From Halalkalibacter sp. APA_J-10(15) (GTDB lineage: Bacteria > Bacillota > Bacilli > Bacillales > Bacillaceae_D), in the NCBI RefSeq assembly GCF_023017105.1, contig NZ_JALKEV010000013.1, positions 1 to 64,000 of the forward strand: a stretch of DNA of 64,000 nucleotides, in the 5' to 3' direction. The notes beneath the pieces are model-generated. The model saw only the letters and a list, made by a program, of their open reading frames with translations. It made no database searches and was not told where the DNA came from. Positions within the stretch are counted from its first letter, which is position 1. Every line of letters begins with the position of its first letter. The position numbers and the translations under genes were made by a program. This document shows positions 16,252 to 24,632 of this stretch, one piece after another.

Positions 16252-16734
16252 TTATTCATTCTCTACAATTTGTTCAGGTAAATCACGAGTCACGTACGTT
16301 CCGGCAATAAAGTCGTGAATACTACGCTTATCTTGACGGAATGCGACCATTAGACCACTAATAATAAATAACAGCCCAATTGATACAACGTAAAGAACTC
16401 CAGCAACGACTGTTCGTAAAATCATCGCTCCAATCCCCAATTTCGAGCCATCTAATTTCACAATACGAACACCACAAATACGTTTACCAACTGTAAAACC
16501 AAACCAAACGACTGGAAGTACTAGCATATATGCAAGGTTTCCAATTCCTAAAATCGTATCTTGTAAAGATTGTTCTTGAGTATAAATAATGATATCCTCA
16601 AGATTAAATATCACTACATCTGCACCAGGTAAAGGTATAAGTAAAAAGATAACGAAAAATACAATGTTAAGAAAGATACCGTCAAGAATACTCGCACCTA
16701 CGCGAATCCAAAATCCTGCTGGGTTTTGTGCCAT
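16252..16734 (-). CDS. RDD-family membrane protein
   Basis: A 160-aa protein with an RDD domain: the conserved arginine and aspartates in GFWIRVGASILDGIFLN (R at 11, D at 18), helices at about 17-34, 64-81 and 105-128, and the TVGKRICGVRIVKLDGSKLG connector typical of the family. Proteins of this type are putative transporters; some alkaliphile members have been linked to sodium export, but that cannot be assigned here. Single gene, AGGAGG before ATG. Confidence 0.8.
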   Translation of the reverse strand: MAQNPAGFWIRVGASILDGIFLNIVFFVIFLLIPLPGADVVIFNLEDIIIYTQEQSLQDTILGIGNLAYMLVLPVVWFGFTVGKRICGVRIVKLDGSKLGIGAMILRTVVAGVLYVVSIGLLFIISGLMVAFRQDKRSIHDFIAGTYVTRDLPEQIVENE

Positions 16735-16810
16735 TCTATAAACCTCCTATATTATCAAACTGTTCTTATTATACAAATTAATGGAATTGAATGCCACCAT
16801 TTTTGTAAAA

Positions 16811-16849
16811 TCAATTGTTAACCTAATAAATAATAAGGTTGACAATTGA
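16811..16849 (+). promoter_or_regulatory. BirA (biotin repressor) operator upstream of bioY
   Basis: TCAATTGTTAACCT (16811-16824) and AGGTTGACAATTGA (16836-16849) form an inverted repeat with a single mismatch. The half-site TTGTTAACC and its mirror GGTTGACAA, 13 bp apart, match the Firmicute BirA operator. The right arm contains the -35 box of the bioY promoter, so BirA-biotin binding would block transcription. Confidence 0.9.
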
Positions 16850-16867
16850 TCTTTTCCATTTTATTCT
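16839..16867 (+). promoter_or_regulatory. sigma-A promoter of bioY
   Basis: A perfect TTGACA (16839-16844) and TATTCT (16862-16867) are separated by 17 bp. The -35 box lies inside the right arm of the BirA operator. Confidence 0.75.
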
Positions 16868-16889
16868 ACTATAGAGCACAGACAAGGAG

Positions 16890-17486
16890 GTGATTATAAT
16901 CAAACAGACATTTCAAACAAGACAAATTGTATACATCGCTTTATTCGCTGCATTAATGACCATCGGTGCAAATGTCACATCTTTTCTCGTTATAGGTTCT
17001 GTGCCGATTACTTTGCAACCGTTTTTTGCGATGTTGGCAGGAGCATTACTAGGAAAACGACTAGGATCTATTTCCATGATTGTTTACATTGCCGTAGGAT
17101 TAGTTGGTTTTCCCGTGTTTGCACAATTTAGAGGTGGATTTTCTACCTTTGTCAGTCCAACCTTTGGTTTTTTGCTATCATTTATTATTTTAGCGTTTGT
17201 AGCTGGATGGATCATCGAGAAGAGCAAAGAGAAGAAAATTGCAACATTTTTCATCGCGTGCTTTGCTGGTCTATTAATCAATTATTTACTTGGAACAAAT
17301 TATATGTACGCTAATTTAAATTTGTTAGCAGATGGAGAAGCGGTCAGCTATGGGACCGTTTGGGCTTGGATGGCAGCCCCCTTTGTAAAGGACTTTATCT
17401 TTACTTGCTTTGCCGCTATATTAGCAAAGCGAGTTTACCATATGGTTCAATTATCAAATCCAACAAGTCGATCAAAAGCTGCTTAA
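16890..17486 (+). CDS. bioY: biotin ECF transporter substrate-binding subunit BioY
   Basis: S-component that binds biotin in the membrane and works with an ECF energizing module. About six helices; seen are VYIALFAALMTIGANVTSF, VPITLQPFFAMLAGALLG, the YIAVGLVGFPVFA loop and GLLINYLLGTNYMY, all typical BioY. The start is odd: the only conventional codon, GTG at 16890, lies inside the near-perfect ribosome binding site AAGGAGGTGAT, while the codons at proper distance are ATT, ATA and ATC (16893-16901). True initiation may be at ATA or ATC, giving 195-196 aa. Repression by BirA is indicated by the operator upstream. Biotin synthesis genes are not nearby. Confidence 0.93.
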   Translation: MIIIKQTFQTRQIVYIALFAALMTIGANVTSFLVIGSVPITLQPFFAMLAGALLGKRLGSISMIVYIAVGLVGFPVFAQFRGGFSTFVSPTFGFLLSFIILAFVAGWIIEKSKEKKIATFFIACFAGLLINYLLGTNYMYANLNLLADGEAVSYGTVWAWMAAPFVKDFIFTCFAAILAKRVYHMVQLSNPTSRSKAA

Positions 17487-17532
17487 AGCCCTTGAATTGG
17501 ATACATGGCAACGAAGAAGACGTTACATAAGC

Positions 17533-17580
17533 ATAAAAGCTTGAGTGAAGAGAGCTTTCCCTTCATCCAAGCTTTTACTT
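17533..17580 (+). terminator. intrinsic terminator of bioY
   Basis: AAAAGCTTGAGTGAAG and CTTCATCCAAGCTTTT pair over 16 positions with a minor mismatch, followed by a T-rich tract. Confidence 0.8.
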
Positions 17581-17640
17581 ATCAGTATGCTTACGCTTCT
17601 TCCACATTCTAATCTGAACTCATGATCGATTTCAGTTCTC

Positions 17641-18249
17641 CTAATTCAATAATGAACTTGCTTCAATTGAAAAGGACGAAATGAAATACTCCTCACCTTC
17701 ACGTTCCATATCAACATGAACCGTTAAGTAATCAATTGCAGGGTAGCCTAGCATACCAAAATGGTGCTGACCGTATGGACTATTTTCATCAAAATATAGG
17801 ACTGGTGCATTCTCCGCTATCACTCTTGCTTTGTTTCCTTCTATTGATATGTTCAAATCCTCCTCGAGAATCATTCTAATCCCGGGATTAAATACAGTGC
17901 TTCGCAGAGTTGGGTAGTATTCAGCTTGAGTTCTCTCATTTAAATATTCCTGGAGCTCATCATTGTACACATATTTCCCATCTTTAAATTCATACAATTC
18001 TCCTAAAAGCTGGTTCTTTCCTTCGTCAGTCATTAATGGCTCCAATACCTCATTTATATCATTTTCTGTATGGAAATTCTCATTAAGGAACACTCCATCT
18101 TCCTTACTATGATAGCTAAAAAGGACTCTTATTTGCTCAAAGAATTGATCAAATTGTTTAATGATAACCTCTTCCTCCATGGAATTTGTTTGGCACCCAA
18201 ATAATACTAAGCTGATCAATAGATATAAACATACTCTTCCTTTTTTCAT
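17641..18249 (-). CDS. uncharacterised lipoprotein
   Basis: A 202-aa protein beginning MKKGRVCLYLLISLVLFGC, a short signal peptide with lipobox LFGC, so the cysteine at about 19 is lipidated and the rest faces outward. The body has a FDQFFEQIRVLFSYHSKEDGVF region and an acidic middle, and no motif I recognise with certainty; it resembles DUF3993-type Bacillus lipoproteins. ATG codons at 18258 and 18249 both sit after AAAGGA; 18249 has the better spacing. Function unknown. Confidence 0.7.
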   Translation of the reverse strand: MKKGRVCLYLLISLVLFGCQTNSMEEEVIIKQFDQFFEQIRVLFSYHSKEDGVFLNENFHTENDINEVLEPLMTDEGKNQLLGELYEFKDGKYVYNDELQEYLNERTQAEYYPTLRSTVFNPGIRMILEEDLNISIEGNKARVIAENAPVLYFDENSPYGQHHFGMLGYPAIDYLTVHVDMEREGEEYFISSFSIEASSLLN

Positions 18250-18300
18250 TACATTCATTCCTTTAATTTCTCTCTTTATATAAACGAATGAAAGAATCAT

Positions 18301-18810
18301 ATAGTTTCATAATTTTTAAAAATAACTGCGCAGTATTTTCTTAAAATCGTTACGCGGAAACATTACAACATTTTCAAGCTTTTATGAAAATGAGGCTCTT
18401 TCATAAAAACGTGGAACGAGCGTGGCGAGCATCCCTCGCGAATCTACCTACATCTTCTTCATTACTGTCCATGTGTGAGGCAAAAGGAGCTCACACATGG
18501 GAATCCCCATTCCTCTAAATCGAGAAAAAGCCTCTTTCCAAGAGGAAAAAGGAATCCTCATTCCGCTAGTGGAGTAAATAAGGCCAAAAGGAGCAATAAA
18601 ATTCAAAATAGAGGAATGAGGAACCGCATTCAGCACGTGACCTTGTGCACTTCGTCTCAGTCGATCCCTCTGCATTCCATAGGAGAGATAAAAAAATGAG
18701 CACATCCTTTTCTTAATGACGGTTAGTTTTACTTCCTCAGAAGGGTGCGTGCCCCCCCATTCCGGAAACGGCTTCGAAGCGACTTCTCATGACGACCATG
18801 CTCTCTGAGC
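18301..18810. repeat. intergenic cluster of palindromic repeats, locus 1
   Basis: Between the lipoprotein and the TRAP operon. A perfect 11-bp hairpin CCATGTGTGAG/CTCACACATGG lies at 18469-18500. Units of the type GGAATCCTCATTCCGCTA occur at about 18499 and 18551 in one orientation and at about 18611 inverted (GAGGAATGAGGAACCGC). The same unit recurs at 62396-62575. A decayed copy of another intergenic repeat (CTCTTTCATAAAAACG...GAATCTACCTACA) lies at 18392-18454. Open frames here are low-complexity by-products of the repeats. Confidence 0.7.
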
Positions 18811-18862
18811 ATAAAAAAACCTGCCGACTATCTCGATGTTGCGAGACGTTATCGACAGGCAA
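18811..18862 (-). terminator. intrinsic terminator of the TRAP operon
   Basis: On the minus strand CCTGTCGA...TCGGCAGG with an inner CTCG/CGAG stem runs into seven T residues, 43 nt after the dctP stop. Confidence 0.8.
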
Positions 18863-18904
18863 GAATGCCCTCATGATAAGGACGTTCTTCATTTTAAGAA
18901 CGAA

Positions 18905-20038
18905 TTATTCGAATGCAGCAATTTCCTCTTCTAGTAGGTCTAACATTGCTGCACCATCTTCACCAACAGTGTCACGGAATTCATCACGAATTGGCAGTGC
19001 TAGTTCACGGAAAGCTTCACGCTCTTCTTCCGTTAATGTAATAACCTCTGTTGGATATTCTGTATCATCAATAATTGAGTCTAAATAGGTTTCATTCATT
19101 CCATCTTGTAAGTCAAATACAATTGGTTGCATCTCTTCAACAGTCTCATCAATTAACGCACGGACGTTATCAGGTAATTCATTGTAAAAATTAGGATTTA
19201 CTGTTGTCATAGCTACATAATTATTATGGTTAGAAATCGTCATGTGATCTTGTACTCGGTGGAATTCAGCATCTTCAATGAAGAAGATAGGGTTTTCTTG
19301 TCCATCACGATTTCCACGATCAAGAGCTAAGTATAGCTCACCCCAGCTTAACGGAGCTGGATCAGCACCATACGCTTCATAAGAGCTCATAATTAATGGA
19401 GACTCTTGTGTACGCATTTGGAAACCATTAAAGTCATCTGGTGTACGTAACTCACGGTTACCAGTCCATTGCATCGCACCTTCAGTAAAGAATGCAAGTG
19501 GCTTAATGCTTTGTGCTTCATACATTTCTGCTAAGTGAACATTTAATGCTTCACTCGTATTCAAAATTTCTTGTGTTGTCTCTAAATCATCTGGGAAAAG
19601 GAAATGAAGAGCAAACACTTGACCCTCGGGAACCATTCCACCTGTGAAACCAGGTGATACAATTGCAAACTCAACGTCTCCCATTTGAAGTGACTCTACT
19701 TGGTCAACCTCTGTAGCTCCACCAAATGCACCATATTCCCAGACGTCCATTGTAATTTGTCCGTCTGATTTTTCTTCTAATAGATCAGCAAATTGCTGCG
19801 CATATTCATATTGAACTTGACCGTCAACTTCTTCAGTAACGAAATCCCAATGATACGATTCTTCAATAGCTGCACCATCTGAGCCTTCATCAGCAGGAGT
19901 TTCATCGCCATTCGTATCAGGATCTACTGGATCTTCTCCTACATCGCTATCCGTATCTTCTCCTCCACACGCTGCTAATGCAACTGAAAGAGCACCTGCT
20001 ACTGCAAAAGCTTTCCAACCTTTTTTCTTGAAAAACAT
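18905..20038 (-). CDS. dctP: TRAP transporter substrate-binding lipoprotein DctP
   Basis: Extracytoplasmic solute receptor of a tripartite ATP-independent periplasmic transporter, 377 aa. A lipoprotein signal ends in LSVALAAC (lipidated C at about 24). An unusually acidic linker (EDTDSDVGEDPVDPDTNGDE, running to about residue 58) precedes the DctP fold. The conserved arginine that binds the carboxylate of the ligand is probably in FQMRTQESPL, near the NGFQMRTQE motif. Substrate class is likely an organic acid, not identifiable further. Last gene of the dctQ-dctM-dctP operon. The acidic linker fits an alkaliphile or halophile cell surface. Confidence 0.92.
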   Translation of the reverse strand: MFFKKKGWKAFAVAGALSVALAACGGEDTDSDVGEDPVDPDTNGDETPADEGSDGAAIEESYHWDFVTEEVDGQVQYEYAQQFADLLEEKSDGQITMDVWEYGAFGGATEVDQVESLQMGDVEFAIVSPGFTGGMVPEGQVFALHFLFPDDLETTQEILNTSEALNVHLAEMYEAQSIKPLAFFTEGAMQWTGNRELRTPDDFNGFQMRTQESPLIMSSYEAYGADPAPLSWGELYLALDRGNRDGQENPIFFIEDAEFHRVQDHMTISNHNNYVAMTTVNPNFYNELPDNVRALIDETVEEMQPIVFDLQDGMNETYLDSIIDDTEYPTEVITLTEEEREAFRELALPIRDEFRDTVGEDGAAMLDLLEEEIAAFE

Positions 20039-20085
20039 CTAATTCCCCCTATAAAAATATAGTTTTATTTTAAAGAAACGATCAC

Positions 20086-21351
20086 CTAGAGTAAAAATAG
20101 GGATATTTCTTCAAATAATATAATCAACACCGCTGCTATTAACAACATAATAATATACGGTGGCGTTCCTTTAATAACATCTAAGTATGATTTGTTAAAT
20201 ACCGCACTAGCTGTAAATATATCGACTCCAAATGGAGGTGTCGCAGAACCTAATGCCGCCTGGAATACAATGACAATCCCTAAATGAATAGGGTCGACAC
20301 CAGCCGCAATGGCTGCAGGATAAAAGATCGGTGTCAAAATTAAGATTACGACAATCGGATCGACAAACATACACCCTACAAAGAAGAATATCGCGACAAT
20401 TAATAATACATATAAAGCCGAAGGGTCATTGCCGAGAACCGTTTCTGACAACATTTGCGGTATACGTGCTCTTGCGATGACATAAGCGAAAGCTTGCCCT
20501 GCTGCTACTAAGATAAATACAGCAGCTGTCACTAATCCAGTAGACAATGCAATTTTTGAGATATCACGTATTTTAATCGTTTTAAAAATAAGTACTTCAA
20601 GAATAAGTGCATATAAAACCGAGACCCCAGCTGCTTCAGTTGGACTGAAGTAGCCTAAATAAATACCACCAATAATAATAACTGGGAAACCAAGTGGCAA
20701 TAGAGCTTTTACAGTAAATTTCCCTCTCATTCGCCAAGGTAGCTTTTCTCCCAATGGGATATTAAATATTCTTGCGTGAATATAACTGTAAATAACAAAC
20801 AAAGATAATACTAAAATACCTGGACCAATCCCGGCGATGAATAAATCCCCTAATGATACACGAGGTGCAGATAAAGCATAAATAATCATGCCAATACTTG
20901 GCGGTATTAATAGTGCAACATCACTAGCATTTATAATTAAAGCGATAGCACTCGAATCCTTGTAACCAACCTTCAATAGCCTTTCCCTCATGGGTCTACC
21001 GATTGCTACAACTGTTGCTTGGGTAGAACCTGAGATAGATCCAAACAACGTACAAGTAGCCGCTGTCGTAATCGCATAACCACCTCGAATATGTCCAACA
21101 AATGCTCCAACAAAGTCAAGTAACCGTTTAGATGTCTTTCCGGAAGACATAATATCCGCAGCAAAAATAAACAACGGAACGGCTAGTAACTCAAACGAGG
21201 AAATACCATTTATCATTTGTTGCGCTAAAAAGGAAGGATCTACAGGTAAGAAAAATAACACAGCAATGATCGAGGCTACAAATATAGGAATCATCATCGG
21301 AAATCCTAAAAAAAGTAAAATGATCATTACGATTAGCATAGTTGCTAGCAT
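20086..21351 (-). CDS. dctM: TRAP transporter large permease DctM
   Basis: A 421-aa membrane protein with about 11-12 helices, the ion-coupled transport subunit. Family features seen: MIILLFLGFPMMIPIFVAS start, IPLFIFAADIMSSGKTSKRL (the first re-entrant region), SGSTQATVVAIGRPM, ALIINASDVALLIPPSIGMI and the late VQA-type ALGSATPPFGVDIFTASA motif. It works with DctQ (upstream) and DctP (downstream), driven by a cation gradient, plausibly sodium in an alkaliphile. 47 bp separate it from dctP. Confidence 0.93.
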   Translation of the reverse strand: MLATMLIVMIILLFLGFPMMIPIFVASIIAVLFFLPVDPSFLAQQMINGISSFELLAVPLFIFAADIMSSGKTSKRLLDFVGAFVGHIRGGYAITTAATCTLFGSISGSTQATVVAIGRPMRERLLKVGYKDSSAIALIINASDVALLIPPSIGMIIYALSAPRVSLGDLFIAGIGPGILVLSLFVIYSYIHARIFNIPLGEKLPWRMRGKFTVKALLPLGFPVIIIGGIYLGYFSPTEAAGVSVLYALILEVLIFKTIKIRDISKIALSTGLVTAAVFILVAAGQAFAYVIARARIPQMLSETVLGNDPSALYVLLIVAIFFFVGCMFVDPIVVILILTPIFYPAAIAAGVDPIHLGIVIVFQAALGSATPPFGVDIFTASAVFNKSYLDVIKGTPPYIIMLLIAAVLIILFEEISLFLL

Positions 21352-21386
21352 ATATTGTTCCTCACAGTCTTTATAGATTCAGAATA

Positions 21387-21902
21387 TTAAGAATAATCTT
21401 TCCGTTCCTGTGCTAAATACACGTCTTTTTCTTTAATATTAATCCACATATTTCGAATAAACTGAATACTGCCAAATATGAAACCTATCGGTACAAAAAG
21501 CGCAAAAATATAAGCAGGTAATTGCATGGCAGTAGTTACTCGACCAGACTCGTACAACGCCTGAAAGTAGCTAAAGCTAAACCAAGCCAATACCAATAAC
21601 GTCAACGCTGTTACAGCTGGTATAAAAATGGCTAGTGCCTTTCTAATTGGGAAAGGAGCTAAGTCATAGAAAGCCGACATGCTAATGTGCCTTCCTTTTC
21701 TAGCTGCATAGCTAATCCCTAAAAAAGTAGCAATTATAACAGCAAAATTACTAACTTCCATTGAAAAAGCCCAGCTTGATCCTGTTATCGTTCGACTTAA
21801 CATATTTCCAATAACCATAACGGCAATGGTTATTATGGCATAGCTAAGGATCCATTCTTCTATCTTAATCACCCATTGATCAAGCTTTTTAAGAACTCCC
21901 AA
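21387..21902 (-). CDS. dctQ: TRAP transporter small permease DctQ
   Basis: A 171-aa four-helix membrane protein, the small subunit that docks on DctM. Helices at about 18-36, 48-64, 85-105 and 126-144; ITGSSWAFSMEVSNFAVIIA and YAARKGRHISMSAFYDLAP are the conserved DctQ core (W..E, RKGRHI). First gene of the operon. A TTG at 21902, 8 nt after GAGGGGGAG, is the likely start rather than the TTG eight codons upstream, which precedes that site. A possible catabolite-repression site lies about 40 bp upstream. Confidence 0.88.
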   Translation of the reverse strand: MGVLKKLDQWVIKIEEWILSYAIITIAVMVIGNMLSRTITGSSWAFSMEVSNFAVIIATFLGISYAARKGRHISMSAFYDLAPFPIRKALAIFIPAVTALTLLVLAWFSFSYFQALYESGRVTTAMQLPAYIFALFVPIGFIFGSIQFIRNMWINIKEKDVYLAQERKDYS

Positions 21903-21942
21903 AAGACTTTCTCCCCCTCTCTTCAAACGTCACTAATATAAG

Positions 21943-21956
21943 TGTAAACGTTTAAA
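21943..21956. promoter_or_regulatory. candidate CcpA cre site upstream of dctQMP
   Basis: TGTAAACGTTTAAA fits the cre consensus TGNAANCGNWNNCA at all fixed positions except one near the end. It lies about 40 bp upstream of the dctQ start, where bound CcpA would block transcription. Inference from pattern only. Confidence 0.4.
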
Positions 21957-21959
21957 GCA

Positions 21960-22400
21960 ACGATATATATTATGATACAGAATTCACAAACTACGCTCAA
22001 ATGCGAAATATTGGCTTAACATCGGATAACATTGCATATTGCTGTATGAGACAAAGTCATACAACTGAGCTAAAAAGATACTCTTCTCAGCATCTAAATA
22101 ATCCCAAATACTCCTTATTCATATTGAAATATTTGGATACGACATAAAAACACAACTATATAGCCAGCTTTAAACCCCTCTTTCCCTCTATTTGGACTCA
22201 ACACCCAAATACACGACTTTATTATATGTATGCGACTTCTTTCAAGAAAAGACAGGCAAATAAGACTGTGCTATAATAAAAACTTAAAGAATTCTTGATG
22301 CTTCTAAGATCTTTTTCTTTAGTAAAACAATAGAAATATCCATATATTAAAGTTAAGAACCGAATTTATCAGTATAGATGCGAAAGGACGTATATGCACT
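21960..22400. other. intergenic region between dctQ and yuiD
   Basis: About 440 AT-rich bases between divergent genes. A TATAAT box at 22273-22278 could be the -10 of the yuiD promoter, though its -35 is weak. A GTATGA...TCATAC inverted repeat is near 22043-22062. No coding frame or RNA gene could be supported. Confidence 0.4.
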
Positions 22401-22401
22401 T

Positions 22402-22878
22402 ATGGAAATATTCCAAAACTTCCCTTTGTGGGCTTCACTGTTTGCTATTGGGTTTGCCCAATTTGTGAAAGTTCCATTAAATTTCATAGCAACACGAAAG
22501 ATTGAATGGTCATTATTAACGAGTACTGGCGGAATGCCAAGTTCGCATTCTGCTGCTGTTACATCGTTATCAACAGCGATAGCGCTCGAATTCGGTCTTG
22601 ATTCATCAGTCTTTGCGATCGCTGCTGTCTTTGGAATTATTGTCATGTTTGATGCAACGGGAGTTAGACGACACGCTGGCTACCACGCCACTGTCATTAA
22701 TCAGCTCGTAACCGATTTTAATAAACTATTGTCTGAAGTAAAAACGTGGCAGAAAAAAGAAGAAAATGAAAAAAGAAAAGAGCTTAAGGAGCTATTAGGA
22801 CATCAGCCAATTGAGGTTTTTTTCGGAGCATTACTAGGAATTATCCTCACACTCGTATTACACGCGATCGTGCATTAA
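22402..22878 (+). CDS. yuiD: divergent PAP2 family protein YuiD
   Basis: A 158-aa membrane protein of the DUF212/divergent PAP2 family. The GGMPSSHSAAVTSLSTAIAL motif corresponds to the acid phosphatase signature (SSHS), followed by MFDATGVRRHAGYHATVINQL (RRHAG), so a phosphatase acting on a membrane phosphate ester is plausible but unproven. Helices at about 7-25, 59-77 and 137-155. The C-terminal LLGHQPIEVFFGALLGIILT is diagnostic of YuiD. The ATG at 22402 aligns with the B. subtilis start; its AAAGGA site is rather far (15 nt). Confidence 0.88.
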   Translation: MEIFQNFPLWASLFAIGFAQFVKVPLNFIATRKIEWSLLTSTGGMPSSHSAAVTSLSTAIALEFGLDSSVFAIAAVFGIIVMFDATGVRRHAGYHATVINQLVTDFNKLLSEVKTWQKKEENEKRKELKELLGHQPIEVFFGALLGIILTLVLHAIVH

Positions 22879-22904
22879 AAAAAACGAACTGACTTTTCTT
22901 ATAT

Positions 22905-22954
22905 TAAAAAAAGAGGGAGATACAGCAATAATATACCGTATCTCCCTCTTTTTT
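22905..22954. terminator. bidirectional terminator between yuiD and yuiC
   Basis: AAAAAAGAGGGAGATAC pairs with GTATCTCCCTCTTTTTT around a 14-nt loop; A and T runs serve both converging genes. Confidence 0.9.
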
Positions 22955-22957
22955 ATT

Positions 22958-23659
22958 TTAAAATTCCATTTGATTACGAAATACTTGAACCGTTTCCTCT
23001 TCGTTCATATCGATTAACTCTTCTTCTGACAGCTGTCCTTCACCTTTCTTTACTAGATAAACATCCACTTCCTTCTTTCCCCACTGATCATACACATCGC
23101 TAACAGTCTCATAGTAAAGATCGATTTTATTTCCTCTTATAGCAGAGCCTGTATCTGCTACAACTCCATACCCATAACCTGGGATGAACAAAATGGTTCC
23201 AATCGGATAAATACTTGTATCTGCTGCAATCGTTGAATAAAGATCTCTCTTCACTTGTACGCCAGAATACGTAATGCCATAGCCTGGATGATCGGGGTTT
23301 TTCCCTGTCGATTCATACCCTGCTGTATATCCAGTTGCTACAACACGATTTGAAGGGTATTGTGACCAGTCTATCGCGTCTTCCAAAGAAACAGGATCTG
23401 ACTCCACAACCTCTTGAGACATTGCCTTCTCGCTCGTTGATAAAAAAGGTAAAGATCTTAATGATAAGGACGACCGTTTTTCACCACTGTCTCTTGCTGT
23501 ATGTAATTCTTCATCTTGAGAATTTTTCACTTGTTCGTAAATCCATCGTTGCAGCTCAGCCGCACTCACATTGGAGAAGGTTTCAAACGTCGTCAATACT
23601 GCTGTCATAAATAGCACAAACACAACTAAATTTCGACTTAACGTTTTGATAAGTACCAA
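22958..23659 (-). CDS. yuiC: YuiC: 3D-domain (Sps/mini-RPF) cell-wall lytic protein
   Basis: Secreted or membrane-anchored protein of 233 aa. A signal or anchor helix is at about 8-28 ([19 protein letters not shown]), then a low-complexity linker and from about residue 100 a 3D domain: [40 protein letters not shown] and [18 protein letters not shown] with the three conserved aspartates. B. subtilis YuiC is a stationary-phase survival muralytic transglycosylase that cuts peptidoglycan to anhydro products. Gene order with yuiD and yuiB is conserved. Confidence 0.9.
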   Translation of the reverse strand: MVLIKTLSRNLVVFVLFMTAVLTTFETFSNVSAAELQRWIYEQVKNSQDEELHTARDSGEKRSSLSLRSLPFLSTSEKAMSQEVVESDPVSLEDAIDWSQYPSNRVVATGYTAGYESTGKNPDHPGYGITYSGVQVKRDLYSTIAADTSIYPIGTILFIPGYGYGVVADTGSAIRGNKIDLYYETVSDVYDQWGKKEVDVYLVKKGEGQLSEEELIDMNEEETVQVFRNQMEF

Positions 23660-23941
23660 TCGATTTCACTCCTCTCATGAAATCATCATCCCCAGAAGTA
23701 AAACGATTTATACGTAGAAAACAAAAATTAACATGTGCTTTCCCTTATAAGTACTCTTTAGGCAAGCTTAAATCCACTGTCGTATAGCCAGTTAGTTCAG
23801 TGCCCGATCTCAGATGCGTGCCTCCCATCTCAAGAGTGATCTGCTTTACTCTTTCTTTCAGAAAGAATTCCGCTTACATTTCGGGCTAATCTTCAACACA
23901 AAAAAGAGTACAGCAAAGTTTCCTCTACCATACCCTTTCTA

Positions 23942-24259
23942 CTAAAACATCTGATAGCCACGAACACGAAGCATTTTAATCACTACACCTGAAATGATGG
24001 CTCCAGCAAACCCGCTTAACAAAATAATCAAATCGACAGGCTGCAATGAAAACACGCTTTCCCCAATAGACGAAAACGCCATCGCAGGCTGTGTAACATA
24101 CTCAACTAAACGAGCATCATTTACAATCCATATAATGATAAGAGGATAAATAATCGCCATAATCCATGTTGAGCGTAAAATCATATTTAATAAAAAACCT
24201 ATCCCAAAAAAGAGAACTAGGAATAGCACAATTGAAATAATTAATTGTGGTATACTCAC
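23942..24259 (-). CDS. yuiB: YuiB-like membrane protein
   Basis: A 105-aa protein with three hydrophobic helices (about 5-25, 28-47 and 74-94), beginning VSIPQLIISIVLFLVLFFGIGF. The NMILRSTWIMAIIYPLIII stretch is characteristic of YuiB, function unknown. A GTG at 24259, 6 nt after GGGGGTG, gives exactly the 105 residues of B. subtilis YuiB; a 14-codon upstream extension has no proper site. The usual small zinc-finger gene yuiA next to it was not found. Confidence 0.82.
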   Translation of the reverse strand: MSIPQLIISIVLFLVLFFGIGFLLNMILRSTWIMAIIYPLIIIWIVNDARLVEYVTQPAMAFSSIGESVFSLQPVDLIILLSGFAGAIISGVVIKMLRVRGYQMF

Positions 24260-24301
24260 CCATTGCACCCCCAATAGTACCTTTTCTAATTTAATCAGCA
24301 T

Positions 24302-24582
24302 TTAAAATGACAGTCAATAAAATATGTTATGAACAAATTGTTACATTAAGTAAACGTACCAGCGTCTTTTCTTATAAACGTTGTGTGGAGCCGTTACAAC
24401 GGGTTTTTAGTGTTTCTGAAAGTGAAGTTCTTTCAGAAACACGCTTGAGGTGCTATGCCAACGCCCTTATTGGATTTTCTCGTTAACTTCTTCGCCTCTT
24501 CTCACACTTGCCGCCTCAAATTTTATACATTTTTATTTTGTAACGTACAGAGAGCCAAGTTCACACGTACGAATATTGTTAG
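24302..24582. other. intergenic stretch with repeat-like sequence
   Basis: About 280 bases between yuiB and yumB. The segment at about 24395-24500 contains a perfect GTGTTTCTGAAAG/CTTTCAGAAACAC hairpin and a degenerate tail similar to those after mqnE (29420-29475) and at 18392-18454. A yuiA-like CxxC zinc ribbon was looked for and not found. Confidence 0.45.
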
Positions 24583-24621
24583 AAAAATGGCGTAAAAGGG
24601 AGTACCTCTTACGCCATTTTC
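24583..24621 (-). terminator. intrinsic terminator of yumB
   Basis: AAAATGGCGTAA (24584-24595) pairs with TTACGCCATTTT (24609-24620); on the minus strand TTTTTCT follows. Confidence 0.85.
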
Positions 24622-24632
24622 ATCACATTCTA

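Noticed and set aside
18448-18705. Open frames on both strands in the repeat cluster
   Set aside because: They translate repeat units and hairpins, have odd composition and no start signals.
24302-24632. yuiA between yuiB and yumB
   Set aside because: No CxxCxGxG-type frame was found on either strand; the gap holds repeat-like sequence and the yumB terminator.
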